DNA from: Candidatus Aminicenantota bacterium
GTDB lineage: Bacteria > Acidobacteriota > Aminicenantia > JAMOAD01
Length of the DNA: 63,915 nt
Direction of reading: 5' to 3'
Assembly: GCA_027067555.1 (NCBI GenBank)
Contig: JAMOVU010000009.1
Location: 1-63,915, forward strand
Shown here in pieces: positions 40,636 to 49,679 of this stretch. The stretch's first letter is position 1. Every line of letters begins with the position of its first letter. The notes beneath the pieces were generated by a model that was given only the letters and a program-made list of their open reading frames with translations, made no database searches and was not told the DNA's origin. The translations under genes and the position numbers were made by a program.

Positions 40636-41652
40636 ATGGCAATTTCATATAGGGATTCCGGTGTAAATATTGATGAAGGAAACAGAACAGTTGCTCTTAT
40701 AAAAAAAGTTCTTTCAAAATACAAGGGGAAGGAACAGATAGGAAGATTCGGTGGAATGTACAAAATCCCCGAAAACTTTAGCTCACCCTATCTTATTTCA
40801 AGTGCTGACGGTGTTGGAACAAAGATTAAGGTTGCAATAATGGCCGGGATTTATGATACTGTGGGGCAGGATTTAGTAAATCATTGTGTTGATGATATTC
40901 TTGTTATGGGAGCAAAGCCGCTTTATTTTCTTGACTATTTTGCAACAGGGAAGCTCAAAGCGGAGATAGCAGCCTCCGTGGTCGAAGGTCTTGCCAAAGC
41001 CTGTAGTGAAAACAATTGTCTTCTTTTGGGAGGGGAGACCGCTGAAATGCCCGGTTTTTATGCTGAAGGGGATTTTGATCTTGCGGGATTTATAACAGGT
41101 ATTGTTGAGGAAAATGGAGTGATTGACGGGAGTAAAATAGAAAAGGGAGATATTCTTATAGGTTTTCCCTCTACCGGACTTCACACAAATGGCTACTCTC
41201 TTGCGAGAAAGATTTTTTTTGATAAACTAAAGATGGATATTAACGATATATTTACACCCACCGGAAGAACAGTCGGAGAGGAACTTCTATCAATTCACAA
41301 GAGCTATCTTAATGAACTTTTCCCCCTTGTAGAGCAAGGATTTATAAAAGGTCTTGCTCATGTAACCGGGGGAGGCTTTTATGAGAATATTCCGAGAATT
41401 CTTCCTAAAAACAGAGGAGTTAAAATAAAAATTATATGGGATATCCCCCCTCTTTTTGATTTTCTCGTAAAGGAGAGTGGAATTTCAATGAGAGAAGCAT
41501 TCAGAACTTTTAATATGGGAATAGGAATGATTGCCATTGTTTCAAAGGGAAAGGAAGAGCTTTTCAGCTCTCAATTAAAAGAAAAAAAAGCTTTTTTAAT
41601 CGGGGAGATTACAGAGGGAGATGGAAAAGTTTTAATAGATGGGATAGATTAG
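40636..41652 (+). CDS. purM: Phosphoribosylformylglycinamidine cyclo-ligase
   Basis: PurM closes the imidazole ring in purine synthesis. The 338-residue protein starts YRDSGVNIDEGNR and has ISSADGVGTKIKVA, LGGETAEMPGFY and FPSTGLHTNGYSLAR. Length fits. AAAGGAG is the ribosome site. No other pur gene is near. Confidence 0.95.
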   Translation: MAISYRDSGVNIDEGNRTVALIKKVLSKYKGKEQIGRFGGMYKIPENFSSPYLISSADGVGTKIKVAIMAGIYDTVGQDLVNHCVDDILVMGAKPLYFLDYFATGKLKAEIAASVVEGLAKACSENNCLLLGGETAEMPGFYAEGDFDLAGFITGIVEENGVIDGSKIEKGDILIGFPSTGLHTNGYSLARKIFFDKLKMDINDIFTPTGRTVGEELLSIHKSYLNELFPLVEQGFIKGLAHVTGGGFYENIPRILPKNRGVKIKIIWDIPPLFDFLVKESGISMREAFRTFNMGIGMIAIVSKGKEELFSSQLKEKKAFLIGEITEGDGKVLIDGID

Positions 41653-41655
41653 TAA

Positions 41656-42807
41656 ATGCTTTTTTCCGAATTTAAAGAGAGAACAGATTTTTTTGAGATA
41701 AAAATTGCCAAAGGGCTCAGAAACTATATTAACAGAAGAACTGAAGGAAAATCCCAAACCCATTATTCTAAAAATGGAGACAAAAAGCTTGAGGTACTTG
41801 AAGAAAAAGATCTCAGAGGACCATTCAGTTTTCTTTTTCCGGAGAGGGATAAAATAGAAGCTTTTTTAAAAAGATGGCCTGACTCAACAGCAGTGTTCAG
41901 AATAATTTCAAGTGAAAAGGAGATTCTTTCCCCTTCCGGAGAGAGAGTGGAAAAAAGCGAGTATTTGGAAACTTTTAAAGTTTCTGTTAAAAAAGGTAAT
42001 AATATTTTTGAAGATAGTGATTTTAGCTTTGAAAAAGGGGGGATTGATTTTAGCAAAGTTGAAAAAACCTTTTCCCTTTATCTTGAAAAATCAAAAAATT
42101 GTTTAAAAGTTAAAAATGGGAAATACCCTGTTTTATTCAGAGGACAGGCGGCAGGCCTGATTATTCATGAGTTTTTCGGCCATCTACTTGAGGCTGATCT
42201 TGCTGAAAAATCAAAATCTCCATTTAAAAAGGAAAACTTTGGAAAGCTCATAGTAAATAAGAATATTTCCATTGAAGATTACTCCTCTTTACCCGATGAT
42301 GAAGGCTTTTTTGAGGAAAAGATGGTGTTAATAGAAGAGGGTGTATTAAAAGGTTTTCTCTCTGATTTTTCCTTTTCATTAAAGGATTTTGGAAAAGCAG
42401 GGAGAGGAAGAAGGGAGAGTTTTAGGACAGTGCCTCTTCCAAGACAAAATCTTCTTATTTTGAAAGCTTTGAAGACAAAAGAGGAAAAAACTCTTTTGAA
42501 TGAAATAAAAGAGGGTTTTTTTGTTGAAAGAATTAAATCCGGTGCTTTGAATTTTGAAACATTGGATTATGAATTTTTAGTCACAGCAGCCTATTATATT
42601 AGGGATGGAGAAATAGCAGGTTTTACGGATAATTTTTTAATAAAGGGTAACTTTCTTTCTGATTTTCTTAAAATTTCGGAGTTTTCCTCTTCTGTTTATT
42701 GCAATGGTTATGAAGGTGTTTGTACCAAGAATGGACAGACTGTAAGGGTTGGATATAAAACTCCCTCTTTTATTGCTGAAAATATTTTAATTAAATCAAT
42801 CGTTTGA
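41656..42807 (+). CDS. TldD/PmbA family metalloprotease-like protein
   Basis: TldD-TldE complexes degrade modified peptides. This 383-residue protein has the zinc motif HEFFGH (171-176) and the C-terminal Cys in GVCTKNGQ, which supports a TldD-type active subunit. It is about 100 residues shorter than TldD, with a reduced N-terminal domain, and no TldE-like partner lies beside it. It follows purM by three bases and its 3' end overlaps the AIM24 gene on the other strand by 12 bases. Confidence 0.8.
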   Translation: MLFSEFKERTDFFEIKIAKGLRNYINRRTEGKSQTHYSKNGDKKLEVLEEKDLRGPFSFLFPERDKIEAFLKRWPDSTAVFRIISSEKEILSPSGERVEKSEYLETFKVSVKKGNNIFEDSDFSFEKGGIDFSKVEKTFSLYLEKSKNCLKVKNGKYPVLFRGQAAGLIIHEFFGHLLEADLAEKSKSPFKKENFGKLIVNKNISIEDYSSLPDDEGFFEEKMVLIEEGVLKGFLSDFSFSLKDFGKAGRGRRESFRTVPLPRQNLLILKALKTKEEKTLLNEIKEGFFVERIKSGALNFETLDYEFLVTAAYYIRDGEIAGFTDNFLIKGNFLSDFLKISEFSSSVYCNGYEGVCTKNGQTVRVGYKTPSFIAENILIKSIV

Positions 42808-43548
42808 ACCGGATAGAATGTCTATAACTGCTCCCAATCCTGTTGCTTTTCCACCACCTGGCTTTGCAGCATAAAGCCCTAACTCTCTTCTGAGTTTTGA
42901 AAGAGTCATTGATTGAAGAATTACCTTTCCCGGCCCTTTTACAGTTGTTAGAAAGAGCCCTTCTCCTCCGAAAAGAGCAGTTTTAATTCCACCCACAAAC
43001 TGAATATCATAATTTACGCTCTCTTCAAAACCTACCACAGACCCTGTGTCTATTTGCATTGTTTCTCCGGGCTGAAGCTCAAAAGTGATAAAGTCTCCAC
43101 CTGCATGGATAAAAACAATTCCCTCTCCTGAGAATTTTTCTAAAATGAAACCTTCTCCTCCGAAAAGACCTGCTCCAATCTTTTTTTGGAATGCGATGGA
43201 AAAATTAACATTTTTTTCTGCTGCTATAAAGGCATCTTTTTGAGCTAAGAAAGCTGTTTTGCTAACATCTATTGCTTGAATTCTTCCGGGGTAATCCCCT
43301 GCAAAGCCCACTTCTCCCTCTGTTCCTGAGTTTAAGGTAAAGTGTGTTGTAAAAAGAGATTCCCCTGCTATTTTTCTCTTTACAGCTCCCCAGATTTTTT
43401 CTCCCAGAGAGCCTCCCTGCATTTTTGTGTCCATATTAACATTATCTGTTTTATAGACCATCTTTCCCGCTTCAGCATAAACTTCCTCGCCGGGCTTTAG
43501 AAAAATTCTTAAAACCTGTAAATTGTCTCCTTCAATTTTGTAATCCAT
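42796..43548 (-). CDS. TIGR00266/AIM24 family protein
   Basis: The 250-residue protein belongs to a widespread family of unknown role. It shows the repeated beta-rich pattern with paired FGGEG loops (AGLFGGEGFILEKFSGEG and TALFGGEGLFLTTVKGPG) and a middle ELQPGETMQIDTGSVVGF. It has no signal peptide. It is last of three genes with DUF763 and mscS. Its end overlaps the tldD-like gene on the opposite strand. Confidence 0.82.
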   Translation of the reverse strand: MDYKIEGDNLQVLRIFLKPGEEVYAEAGKMVYKTDNVNMDTKMQGGSLGEKIWGAVKRKIAGESLFTTHFTLNSGTEGEVGFAGDYPGRIQAIDVSKTAFLAQKDAFIAAEKNVNFSIAFQKKIGAGLFGGEGFILEKFSGEGIVFIHAGGDFITFELQPGETMQIDTGSVVGFEESVNYDIQFVGGIKTALFGGEGLFLTTVKGPGKVILQSMTLSKLRRELGLYAAKPGGGKATGLGAVIDILSGSND

Positions 43549-43557
43549 TATAGCCTC

Positions 43558-44616
43558 CTAAAAAATATTGTTTAATTTTCTTAAAGCTTCCATTTTTTCT
43601 CTATTACCCAATTTTGCTTTTTTTATAGCCTTTTCAATTATTTCTATTGTTTCATCATAGCCTTTCCTGTTTACCGGATAAGGTGTTCCGTCTTTACCTC
43701 CATGGGCATAGCTAAAGACAACAGGATCTTCAAAACTCGGTTTTTCACCGTAGATTACAGCTGAGGTAAGTGATAGTGCTCTTAATGCTTTGGCTCCCGT
43801 GCCCTTTATTTCAAGGAGCTCTTCAAATTTTTTTACCTGTTTTTCATAGGCTTTCTCCGATATTCTTTTTAAATTTTTCAGATTCATATCCGAAAGCTTA
43901 ATCCAGTGATGCTCTGGCATTATGATTTTTTTTATGTTTTTTTCAAATTTTTCAGGTTTTTCTTTAATTATTTCCAGAATTCCATCCTTGTTTTTTTTAG
44001 AGTTTTTTGAAACAAGGTTTAGCACATTTTTTTCTCTTTTTCCGTCTATTCCAGAATGGGGTTCTTCTGTCATATCCTCTATTTTTTCTGAAAACCAGTG
44101 ATATCTTCTTGCCCTTCTTATCTCCTCTTTTATTCCCTGCTGGACCACTGTCCACTTTCCCGTATCAGTAAAAAAAATCGTATGATGGTAAATTGAGTAG
44201 CCATCCTGAATGCAGGAGCTGTCAACCTTTGCCGAAATTTTACTTGCTTTTATAAGATAATTGTAATCAAATGAGTATTGCTCTCCCAAAACCTCTATTG
44301 TTTTAGGTGTTCTTAAAGCGGCTTTTCCCTTTCCCCCGGCAGCAAATATTTTAGCTTCCTTTGAAATTTTATTTATTGCCTCTTTTACAGCACCTGCTGT
44401 TACTGTTGAAAGCCCTGAAGAATGCCAATCAAAACCCAAAACATTTCCAAGAGACTGAAACCAGATAGGATCTGATAATCTTTCAAGTAAAGTTTCCCTT
44501 GAAAATTCGGTTAAAATTGCCTCCACTATTACAGTTGAAAGTCTTACCATTCTGTTGAAAAGCCACCGGGGAGCTTTCCCATAGTGGAGAGGAGAGTCAA
44601 CATAACCGGTTTTCAT
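43558..44616 (-). CDS. DUF763 family protein
   Basis: The 352-residue protein matches DUF763, a family found in archaea and thermophilic bacteria. It has the N-terminal GYVDSPLHYGKAPRWLFNRM, a middle helical Lys/Glu-rich part (about 200-270) and a C-terminal SYAHGGKDGTPYPVNR. No catalytic motif of a known enzyme is recognised, and the function is unknown. It lies between mscS (one-base overlap) and an AIM24 gene. Confidence 0.78.
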   Translation of the reverse strand: MKTGYVDSPLHYGKAPRWLFNRMVRLSTVIVEAILTEFSRETLLERLSDPIWFQSLGNVLGFDWHSSGLSTVTAGAVKEAINKISKEAKIFAAGGKGKAALRTPKTIEVLGEQYSFDYNYLIKASKISAKVDSSCIQDGYSIYHHTIFFTDTGKWTVVQQGIKEEIRRARRYHWFSEKIEDMTEEPHSGIDGKREKNVLNLVSKNSKKNKDGILEIIKEKPEKFEKNIKKIIMPEHHWIKLSDMNLKNLKRISEKAYEKQVKKFEELLEIKGTGAKALRALSLTSAVIYGEKPSFEDPVVFSYAHGGKDGTPYPVNRKGYDETIEIIEKAIKKAKLGNREKMEALRKLNNIF

Positions 44617-46310
44617 TATTCCTCTTTTTTGGTTATTATGTTCAGGTAAGGATATGGAATTTCAATTCCTGCTTTTTCAAATTTTTCTTTTAACCTTTTT
44701 CTCATTTCTCTTGCAAGTGCCCACTGATTACCTGCCTTTACTCTCCCTATTACAGTATAAACTACCGCAGAATCTCCGAATGAATCTATCCCGAGGCAGG
44801 AAGGGGCTTCAAGAAGCTTTCTTTTCCACTCTTTCTCTTCATAAAGCTCTTTTCCTGTTTCATTTATAATTTTTTCAACTTGTTCCGGGTTTGCATCATA
44901 GGAAAGCCCTACTTTTAAGACTGTTCTTGCCCAATCATAGGTTAAATTTGATACATTGCCAATACTTCCATTGGGAATAATATGAACAGTTCCATCAAAT
45001 GCCCTTATTGATATTGTTCTAAGAGAGATTTTTTCAACTGTTCCCACTTTTCCGTTTATGTCAACCACATCTCCTATAGCAAGCTGCTCTTCCATGAGAA
45101 TGAAAAAACCTGAAATTATATCCTTTACCAGAGATTGGGCTCCGAAGCCAACAGCAAAGGATAATCCTCCTGCGGCCACTAAAAGTGGTTTATAGTCAAG
45201 ACCAAGCTCCCCCAGGACCCAGAGTATTGCAAAAACCCATAAACTTATCTTTATTGCCAAAAGCACAACGGAAAATAAGGTTTTATATCTTTTTTTCCTG
45301 TCCTCTGAAATTTCAGAACCTTCTAATTTTTTCAAAATTCTGTTTCCCATATTTTTTGTCAGTTTTATAAGAAAGATAACAATTAAAAGAGCTGCAAAAA
45401 GAACAATTAATCCTCTAATGATTTTCTTTCTTAAAAGTTCTCTCTTTTTTTTGTTTATCAACCTTATCTCTTTGTCAATTAGTTTTATCTTCTCATTAAT
45501 TTCCTCTACTTTGTTTTTTGAAAGATAGATAAAAGCTCTTATCGTGTTTAACTTTGGTATTTCAAGACCCAATACTCTAAGCTTTCTTACCTTTGCGAAA
45601 TTTTTGTATATTTTTTTTTGAACTATGTTTTTTGCTTTCTTTGCTTTTTTATCGTACTCTTCAGCTTCACCCTCTTTTTCCTTGATTTTTGAAACCTGCT
45701 TTTTCTCTTTTTTTATTAAATCTTCAAGATTCTTTTTCTCTATTTCAAGAACCTTTTTTAATTCCTCTCTTTCACTTAAAAGAGAATCTTTTTTTTCAGA
45801 TAGAGTTTCTCCTTTACTCTCAGCCTTTTCTTTCATCAAATCCTTTTTTCTTGAAAGAGCTTTATATCTGTTAATTTCATTCTCAAGCCTTTCAATTAAA
45901 AGACCGATTCCATTTATTCTCTTCTGGACGGATAAAATGCTTAAAGGAGCATTGTCCGTATAATTCTTGATTTTTTCATAGATAAATTGAATTTTTGAAG
46001 GCTTTTCATTTGAGAGTTTTAAAGCTTCGGGAAAAATAATATCTTCCAGAATATTGTACTGTTTTATAAGTAAGTTAAACTTTCTTTTGTTAAAATCAAC
46101 CTTTTCAACTAACTGATTAATTTTATCGAGCTCTTTAAAACCCGGCATCTTTTCCGGAGAAAAATCATCAAGAGCATTGTATTGGGCGTAAATGTCAGCA
46201 AGCTCTTTTTCTGCCTTTAAGAATTTTTTCGAAAGAATGTTATTATTTTGAGCTGATAGAAGCCCTGAAAGTATGATAAAAACTATTATTAATATTAATC
46301 TCTTTTTCAT
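44616..46310 (-). CDS. Mechanosensitive channel, MscS family, with long coiled coil
   Basis: The 564-residue protein has a signal peptide ending near SAQ (residues 1-20), a long periplasmic coiled coil (about 20-300), three or so transmembrane helices, then the pore helix GLSFAVGFGAQSLVKDI and the beta domain with GDVVDINGKVGTVEKISLRT and IPNG. It opens under membrane tension. GAGGAGGG is the ribosome site. The large periplasmic part differs from short MscS and recalls MscK or YbiO types. It heads a three-gene operon. Confidence 0.9.
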   Translation of the reverse strand: MKKRLILIIVFIILSGLLSAQNNNILSKKFLKAEKELADIYAQYNALDDFSPEKMPGFKELDKINQLVEKVDFNKRKFNLLIKQYNILEDIIFPEALKLSNEKPSKIQFIYEKIKNYTDNAPLSILSVQKRINGIGLLIERLENEINRYKALSRKKDLMKEKAESKGETLSEKKDSLLSEREELKKVLEIEKKNLEDLIKKEKKQVSKIKEKEGEAEEYDKKAKKAKNIVQKKIYKNFAKVRKLRVLGLEIPKLNTIRAFIYLSKNKVEEINEKIKLIDKEIRLINKKKRELLRKKIIRGLIVLFAALLIVIFLIKLTKNMGNRILKKLEGSEISEDRKKRYKTLFSVVLLAIKISLWVFAILWVLGELGLDYKPLLVAAGGLSFAVGFGAQSLVKDIISGFFILMEEQLAIGDVVDINGKVGTVEKISLRTISIRAFDGTVHIIPNGSIGNVSNLTYDWARTVLKVGLSYDANPEQVEKIINETGKELYEEKEWKRKLLEAPSCLGIDSFGDSAVVYTVIGRVKAGNQWALAREMRKRLKEKFEKAGIEIPYPYLNIITKKEE

Positions 46311-46326
46311 CTTTCCCTCCTCTCAA

Positions 46327-46335
46327 ATTATACCA
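46327..46335 (-). promoter_or_regulatory. mscS promoter (extended -10)
   Basis: On the minus strand TGGTATAAT, with TATAAT at 46327-46332. The -35 is poor. The ATG is 16 bases after the -10, with GAGGAGGG in a leader of about 10 bases. Confidence 0.55.
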
Positions 46336-46378
46336 AAATGAAAGATAGATTTATAGTAAAAAAAGGTAAGACTTTTCT

Positions 46379-48487
46379 TTAAAAATGCAAATTAAGTGGT
46401 GATGTTTTCGGATAAAGCTCTAATTTTTTAATAAGGTTTTGGTTTTTATCCCAGATGAGAAGACCATACTTTCCATAATGGACTATTCTCGGGAGGATTG
46501 AAGAGGGGAAGCTAAAGTTTGATGTTGATATTAGCATATAGAAACCATTTGCCTCTTTAGTTGTTAAAATAATACTGAGCTCTTTTATATTATATTCCAA
46601 ACCATCAATATTTACCTTTTCCCCTTTTGTGGAAAGACCCAGTTCCTTTAATTTTTCAAGGACTATCTCTTTTTTGGGATTTATTATAATAATTCTATTT
46701 GATGCATTGTCTATTTTTTTATTGGGAAAAGCATCTGCTATTTCCTTGTCAAATCTATTTTTCTCCCCTGTTATCTCAACACTATTTTTTCCCAAAAAGA
46801 GAGATATTGAAGGAGGAACCTCTTCTTCATAAAGTTTTCTGAATATTTCATAATCCGGATCAAGGTAAAAACCAACAGCTTTTTTGTTAAGTTGAAGTGA
46901 TATTTCCTGTTCTTTGCTATAAATTGATAGCGTGTGTTTTATATTGCTGCCGTCCTCCGCAAGTATTAATGCCGGAATCTCCAGAATATAGGGATCACCT
47001 TCCTGGAGTTGAGAAATTTTTATCTTTAAAATAAAAAAGTTTCCACTTTTATACTGTTTTATAAAATCCACTTTAAATTTTGGAGCTCCCTTTCTATCTA
47101 TCCACTGCTCAAAAAAGTAAGCAAGGTTTTTGTCCGAAACACCTTCCATAATTTCTCTTATATTATCAAATGAGGCTTTTTTAAATTTGTAAAGAATTGC
47201 CAGTCTTCTTAATCCCTTTTCAAAAGTATCCTTTCCAATTAAATTTCTGAACATATAAAAAAACATCATTGATTTTCCGTATCCGATTGTTCTTGTTGCC
47301 GGGTTTGTTCTTGATTTAAACTCTTTTATACTTATTTCATTTTCAGGGGTTACATAGGAGTAATAATCCTTTAGGATTTGAAATCTGTAAGATCTTCCCT
47401 TTCCTTTCATATCAGAGTAAAGGTAATCTGCATAGAAGACTGTTAACCCTTCACACCAATTTCCACCTGAATAGTCAACATAGACAGAGTTTCCCCACCA
47501 ATTGTGTAGAATTTCGTGCCCCAAAGAGGTATCAACTATAAAGGGAAGTCTGATTACTTTGTTTCCTAACAGTGTAAAGGATGGCATTCCGTATCCTGTT
47601 TGAAGAAAGTTTTCCACCGTAAGGAACTTAGAAAAGGGGTACTTTGTAAAGATTCTTTCGTAAAGGTCTATATATGATTTTGTTTTTTCAAGGTAAAGTG
47701 GGGAGAGTTTTGATTCTCTTAAAAAGAAGTATGTTCCTATCTTTATTCCATTGTGAATCTCCTCGGAAATCATGTAATCACTTCCTGCAAGATCAACTCC
47801 TTCTGCAGGATAGTTTACATCAAAGAAAAAAGTATTGTTAAAAGTATCTGAAATTTTTCTCATCTTTCCCTCTGAGACAACTTTGTAAGGTCTGGGGACA
47901 TTAACTTCCAGATTATATGTCGCAAGATGCCCCGGTACAAAGGGATACCATAAATTTCCGTATGTAAGAAAAATACCTCTTTTATCAATAACGCCTTTGG
48001 GTTCACCTTCTTTTTTTAGATGGGAAAAGGAGATATTTCCTTCCTCAGCTCTCTCTTTCATAAGAATTTTATAAGAAATATCCAGGTGGGAAAATTTGTC
48101 TTTTTCTTCATCCAAAGTTATCTGATACACTTTTGCATTTTGGAGGGTTTCTTTATCTATCTCTTCATAATTCAGGTTTAGTTTATTTATACTCTCTTCA
48201 TCTGTTAAAACAGTAATTCTTGTTCCTCTGGTTCCTGTTGAAATTTTGGAAATCAGGGCTCTTTTGTCAAGAAGCAGGATGATTTTGTTTATAGGACTGA
48301 AGTTAATATTTACCTCTCCCTGTAAAAAGCTCATTTTTGGAATGATTTTGATCTTCATTGAGTACTTTAAAACTTCCTCTTTTGGGAGCAAGTATTCCTT
48401 TTTCTTTTCCTGATTTGCCTCTGAAAACAAAATCGTATTTATAAGAAAAAATAAGCCTGCAACTAAAAATAATCTTTTCCCTTTCAT
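46379..48487 (-). CDS. Exported M1-like metallopeptidase
   Basis: The 702-residue protein has a signal peptide (1-23) and a gluzincin core with HEILH (324-328), Asn333 and the third ligand Glu346 in NWCEGLT. The exopeptidase motif GAMEN is replaced by a GYGMPS stretch (299-304), so it may not be a true aminopeptidase. A C-terminal region of about 200 residues has no recognised domain. It lies 19 bases after a glycosyltransferase gene and ends the tlyA operon. Location is periplasm or cell surface. Confidence 0.78.
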   Translation of the reverse strand: MKGKRLFLVAGLFFLINTILFSEANQEKKKEYLLPKEEVLKYSMKIKIIPKMSFLQGEVNINFSPINKIILLLDKRALISKISTGTRGTRITVLTDEESINKLNLNYEEIDKETLQNAKVYQITLDEEKDKFSHLDISYKILMKERAEEGNISFSHLKKEGEPKGVIDKRGIFLTYGNLWYPFVPGHLATYNLEVNVPRPYKVVSEGKMRKISDTFNNTFFFDVNYPAEGVDLAGSDYMISEEIHNGIKIGTYFFLRESKLSPLYLEKTKSYIDLYERIFTKYPFSKFLTVENFLQTGYGMPSFTLLGNKVIRLPFIVDTSLGHEILHNWWGNSVYVDYSGGNWCEGLTVFYADYLYSDMKGKGRSYRFQILKDYYSYVTPENEISIKEFKSRTNPATRTIGYGKSMMFFYMFRNLIGKDTFEKGLRRLAILYKFKKASFDNIREIMEGVSDKNLAYFFEQWIDRKGAPKFKVDFIKQYKSGNFFILKIKISQLQEGDPYILEIPALILAEDGSNIKHTLSIYSKEQEISLQLNKKAVGFYLDPDYEIFRKLYEEEVPPSISLFLGKNSVEITGEKNRFDKEIADAFPNKKIDNASNRIIIINPKKEIVLEKLKELGLSTKGEKVNIDGLEYNIKELSIILTTKEANGFYMLISTSNFSFPSSILPRIVHYGKYGLLIWDKNQNLIKKLELYPKTSPLNLHF

Positions 48488-48506
48488 TTTTTCCTCCCTC
48501 TATTTT

Positions 48507-49679
48507 TTACCTTTTTTTAGCATTTTCAAAAATTTTAAAATATTTTCCCGTTATTTTGTCCCATGTATAATTTTGTTCATAAAATTTTCTCCCGTTTTCC
48601 CCCATCTTATTGTAGATTTCTTTGTTTGTTAATATGTACTCCAGAGCCTCTTTAAATTCAAAATAATTTTCATAATAAAGACCACCTTTTGATCTGATTA
48701 CCTGGTCTTTTAGGACAGGACAACCTCCGTTTACTATTACAGGTTTTTTAAGAGCCCAGCTCTCTATTGTTACCATTGATAGGGATTCATAAAAAGATGG
48801 CATGATAAGAAGCTCTGCTGCTGCAAGGGCATTGTATTTATCCTCATCTGATACAGCTCCCACATAGATAATATCCTCATGCTCAGGAATGGGATAGACA
48901 TCTTTTCCTATTAAAACAAGTTTTAATTCTCCTTTGTTTTCTTTTTTATACTTTATGAAAAAATCAAAAAGGTGATCCACTCCCTTGTTTTTATCTATTC
49001 TTCCAATGTACAGTATAAACTTTTCTTTTATTCCATACTTTTTCCTGAAATCCGAAGCACTGTATTTATAAGGAATTTCTGAACCAACACCCACCACTTC
49101 TCCGTAAGTTTCGTGATTTCCTGAATAGATATTAATTATTCTTTTTTCTTCCCATGAGTTATAAGCTATACCCCTTGGAAGATTGAAAATAGGTCTGAAG
49201 ATTTTCAGATAAAGGGTTGGATCCGGCTCTGCAGTTGGGACTAAAATCGCTTTATTGGGGAATTTTTTTATCCCAAAATATGAATGATAGTATCTGAATG
49301 AGAAAAATACGAAAAAATCAAATTCTTCCTCCCTCTTTTCTAAAGTTTTTATAAGAGAGGGAAGATTTGGTCCTTCCTCATCAAGCCATTTAAGCTCATC
49401 TTTTTCTGTATGCTCTCTGTTAAAAACCTTTTCCTGAATTTTTCCGAATTTCACAGGGTTCCTCTTTTTTTTAACTGAAAATCTGTTTACTTTTATTCCA
49501 TCAACATAGGAAACCTTTTCTTTGTAATAATCTTTCCATGTTATATAATCATTTGCCTTTGATGTGAACACCTCTATGTCAAAGTAAGGGCTTAGTTTTT
49601 TTACAATTAAACGGCAGTGATATTCTGCTCCTCCTATTATATCTTCTCCATACCTCTGAACCACAAAACCTATTTTCAT
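48507..49679 (-). CDS. Glycosyltransferase family 4
   Basis: The 390-residue GT-B protein starts KIGFVVQRYGEDIIGGAEYHCRL and has the C-terminal nucleotide-sugar motif YESLSMVTIESWALKKPV, with both Glu of the E-x7-E pattern, and YIGRIDKNKGVD. It transfers an unknown sugar, probably to a surface polysaccharide or LPS core. It is third in a run of three glycosyltransferases, overlapping the next by four bases. Confidence 0.85.
   Translation of the reverse strand: MKIGFVVQRYGEDIIGGAEYHCRLIVKKLSPYFDIEVFTSKANDYITWKDYYKEKVSYVDGIKVNRFSVKKKRNPVKFGKIQEKVFNREHTEKDELKWLDEEGPNLPSLIKTLEKREEEFDFFVFFSFRYYHSYFGIKKFPNKAILVPTAEPDPTLYLKIFRPIFNLPRGIAYNSWEEKRIINIYSGNHETYGEVVGVGSEIPYKYSASDFRKKYGIKEKFILYIGRIDKNKGVDHLFDFFIKYKKENKGELKLVLIGKDVYPIPEHEDIIYVGAVSDEDKYNALAAAELLIMPSFYESLSMVTIESWALKKPVIVNGGCPVLKDQVIRSKGGLYYENYFEFKEALEYILTNKEIYNKMGENGRKFYEQNYTWDKITGKYFKIFENAKKR

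Noticed and set aside
46358-46380. AAAAG-CTTTT stem with T-run after the M1-like gene
   Set aside because: The stem is only five weak pairs; too poor to claim a terminator.
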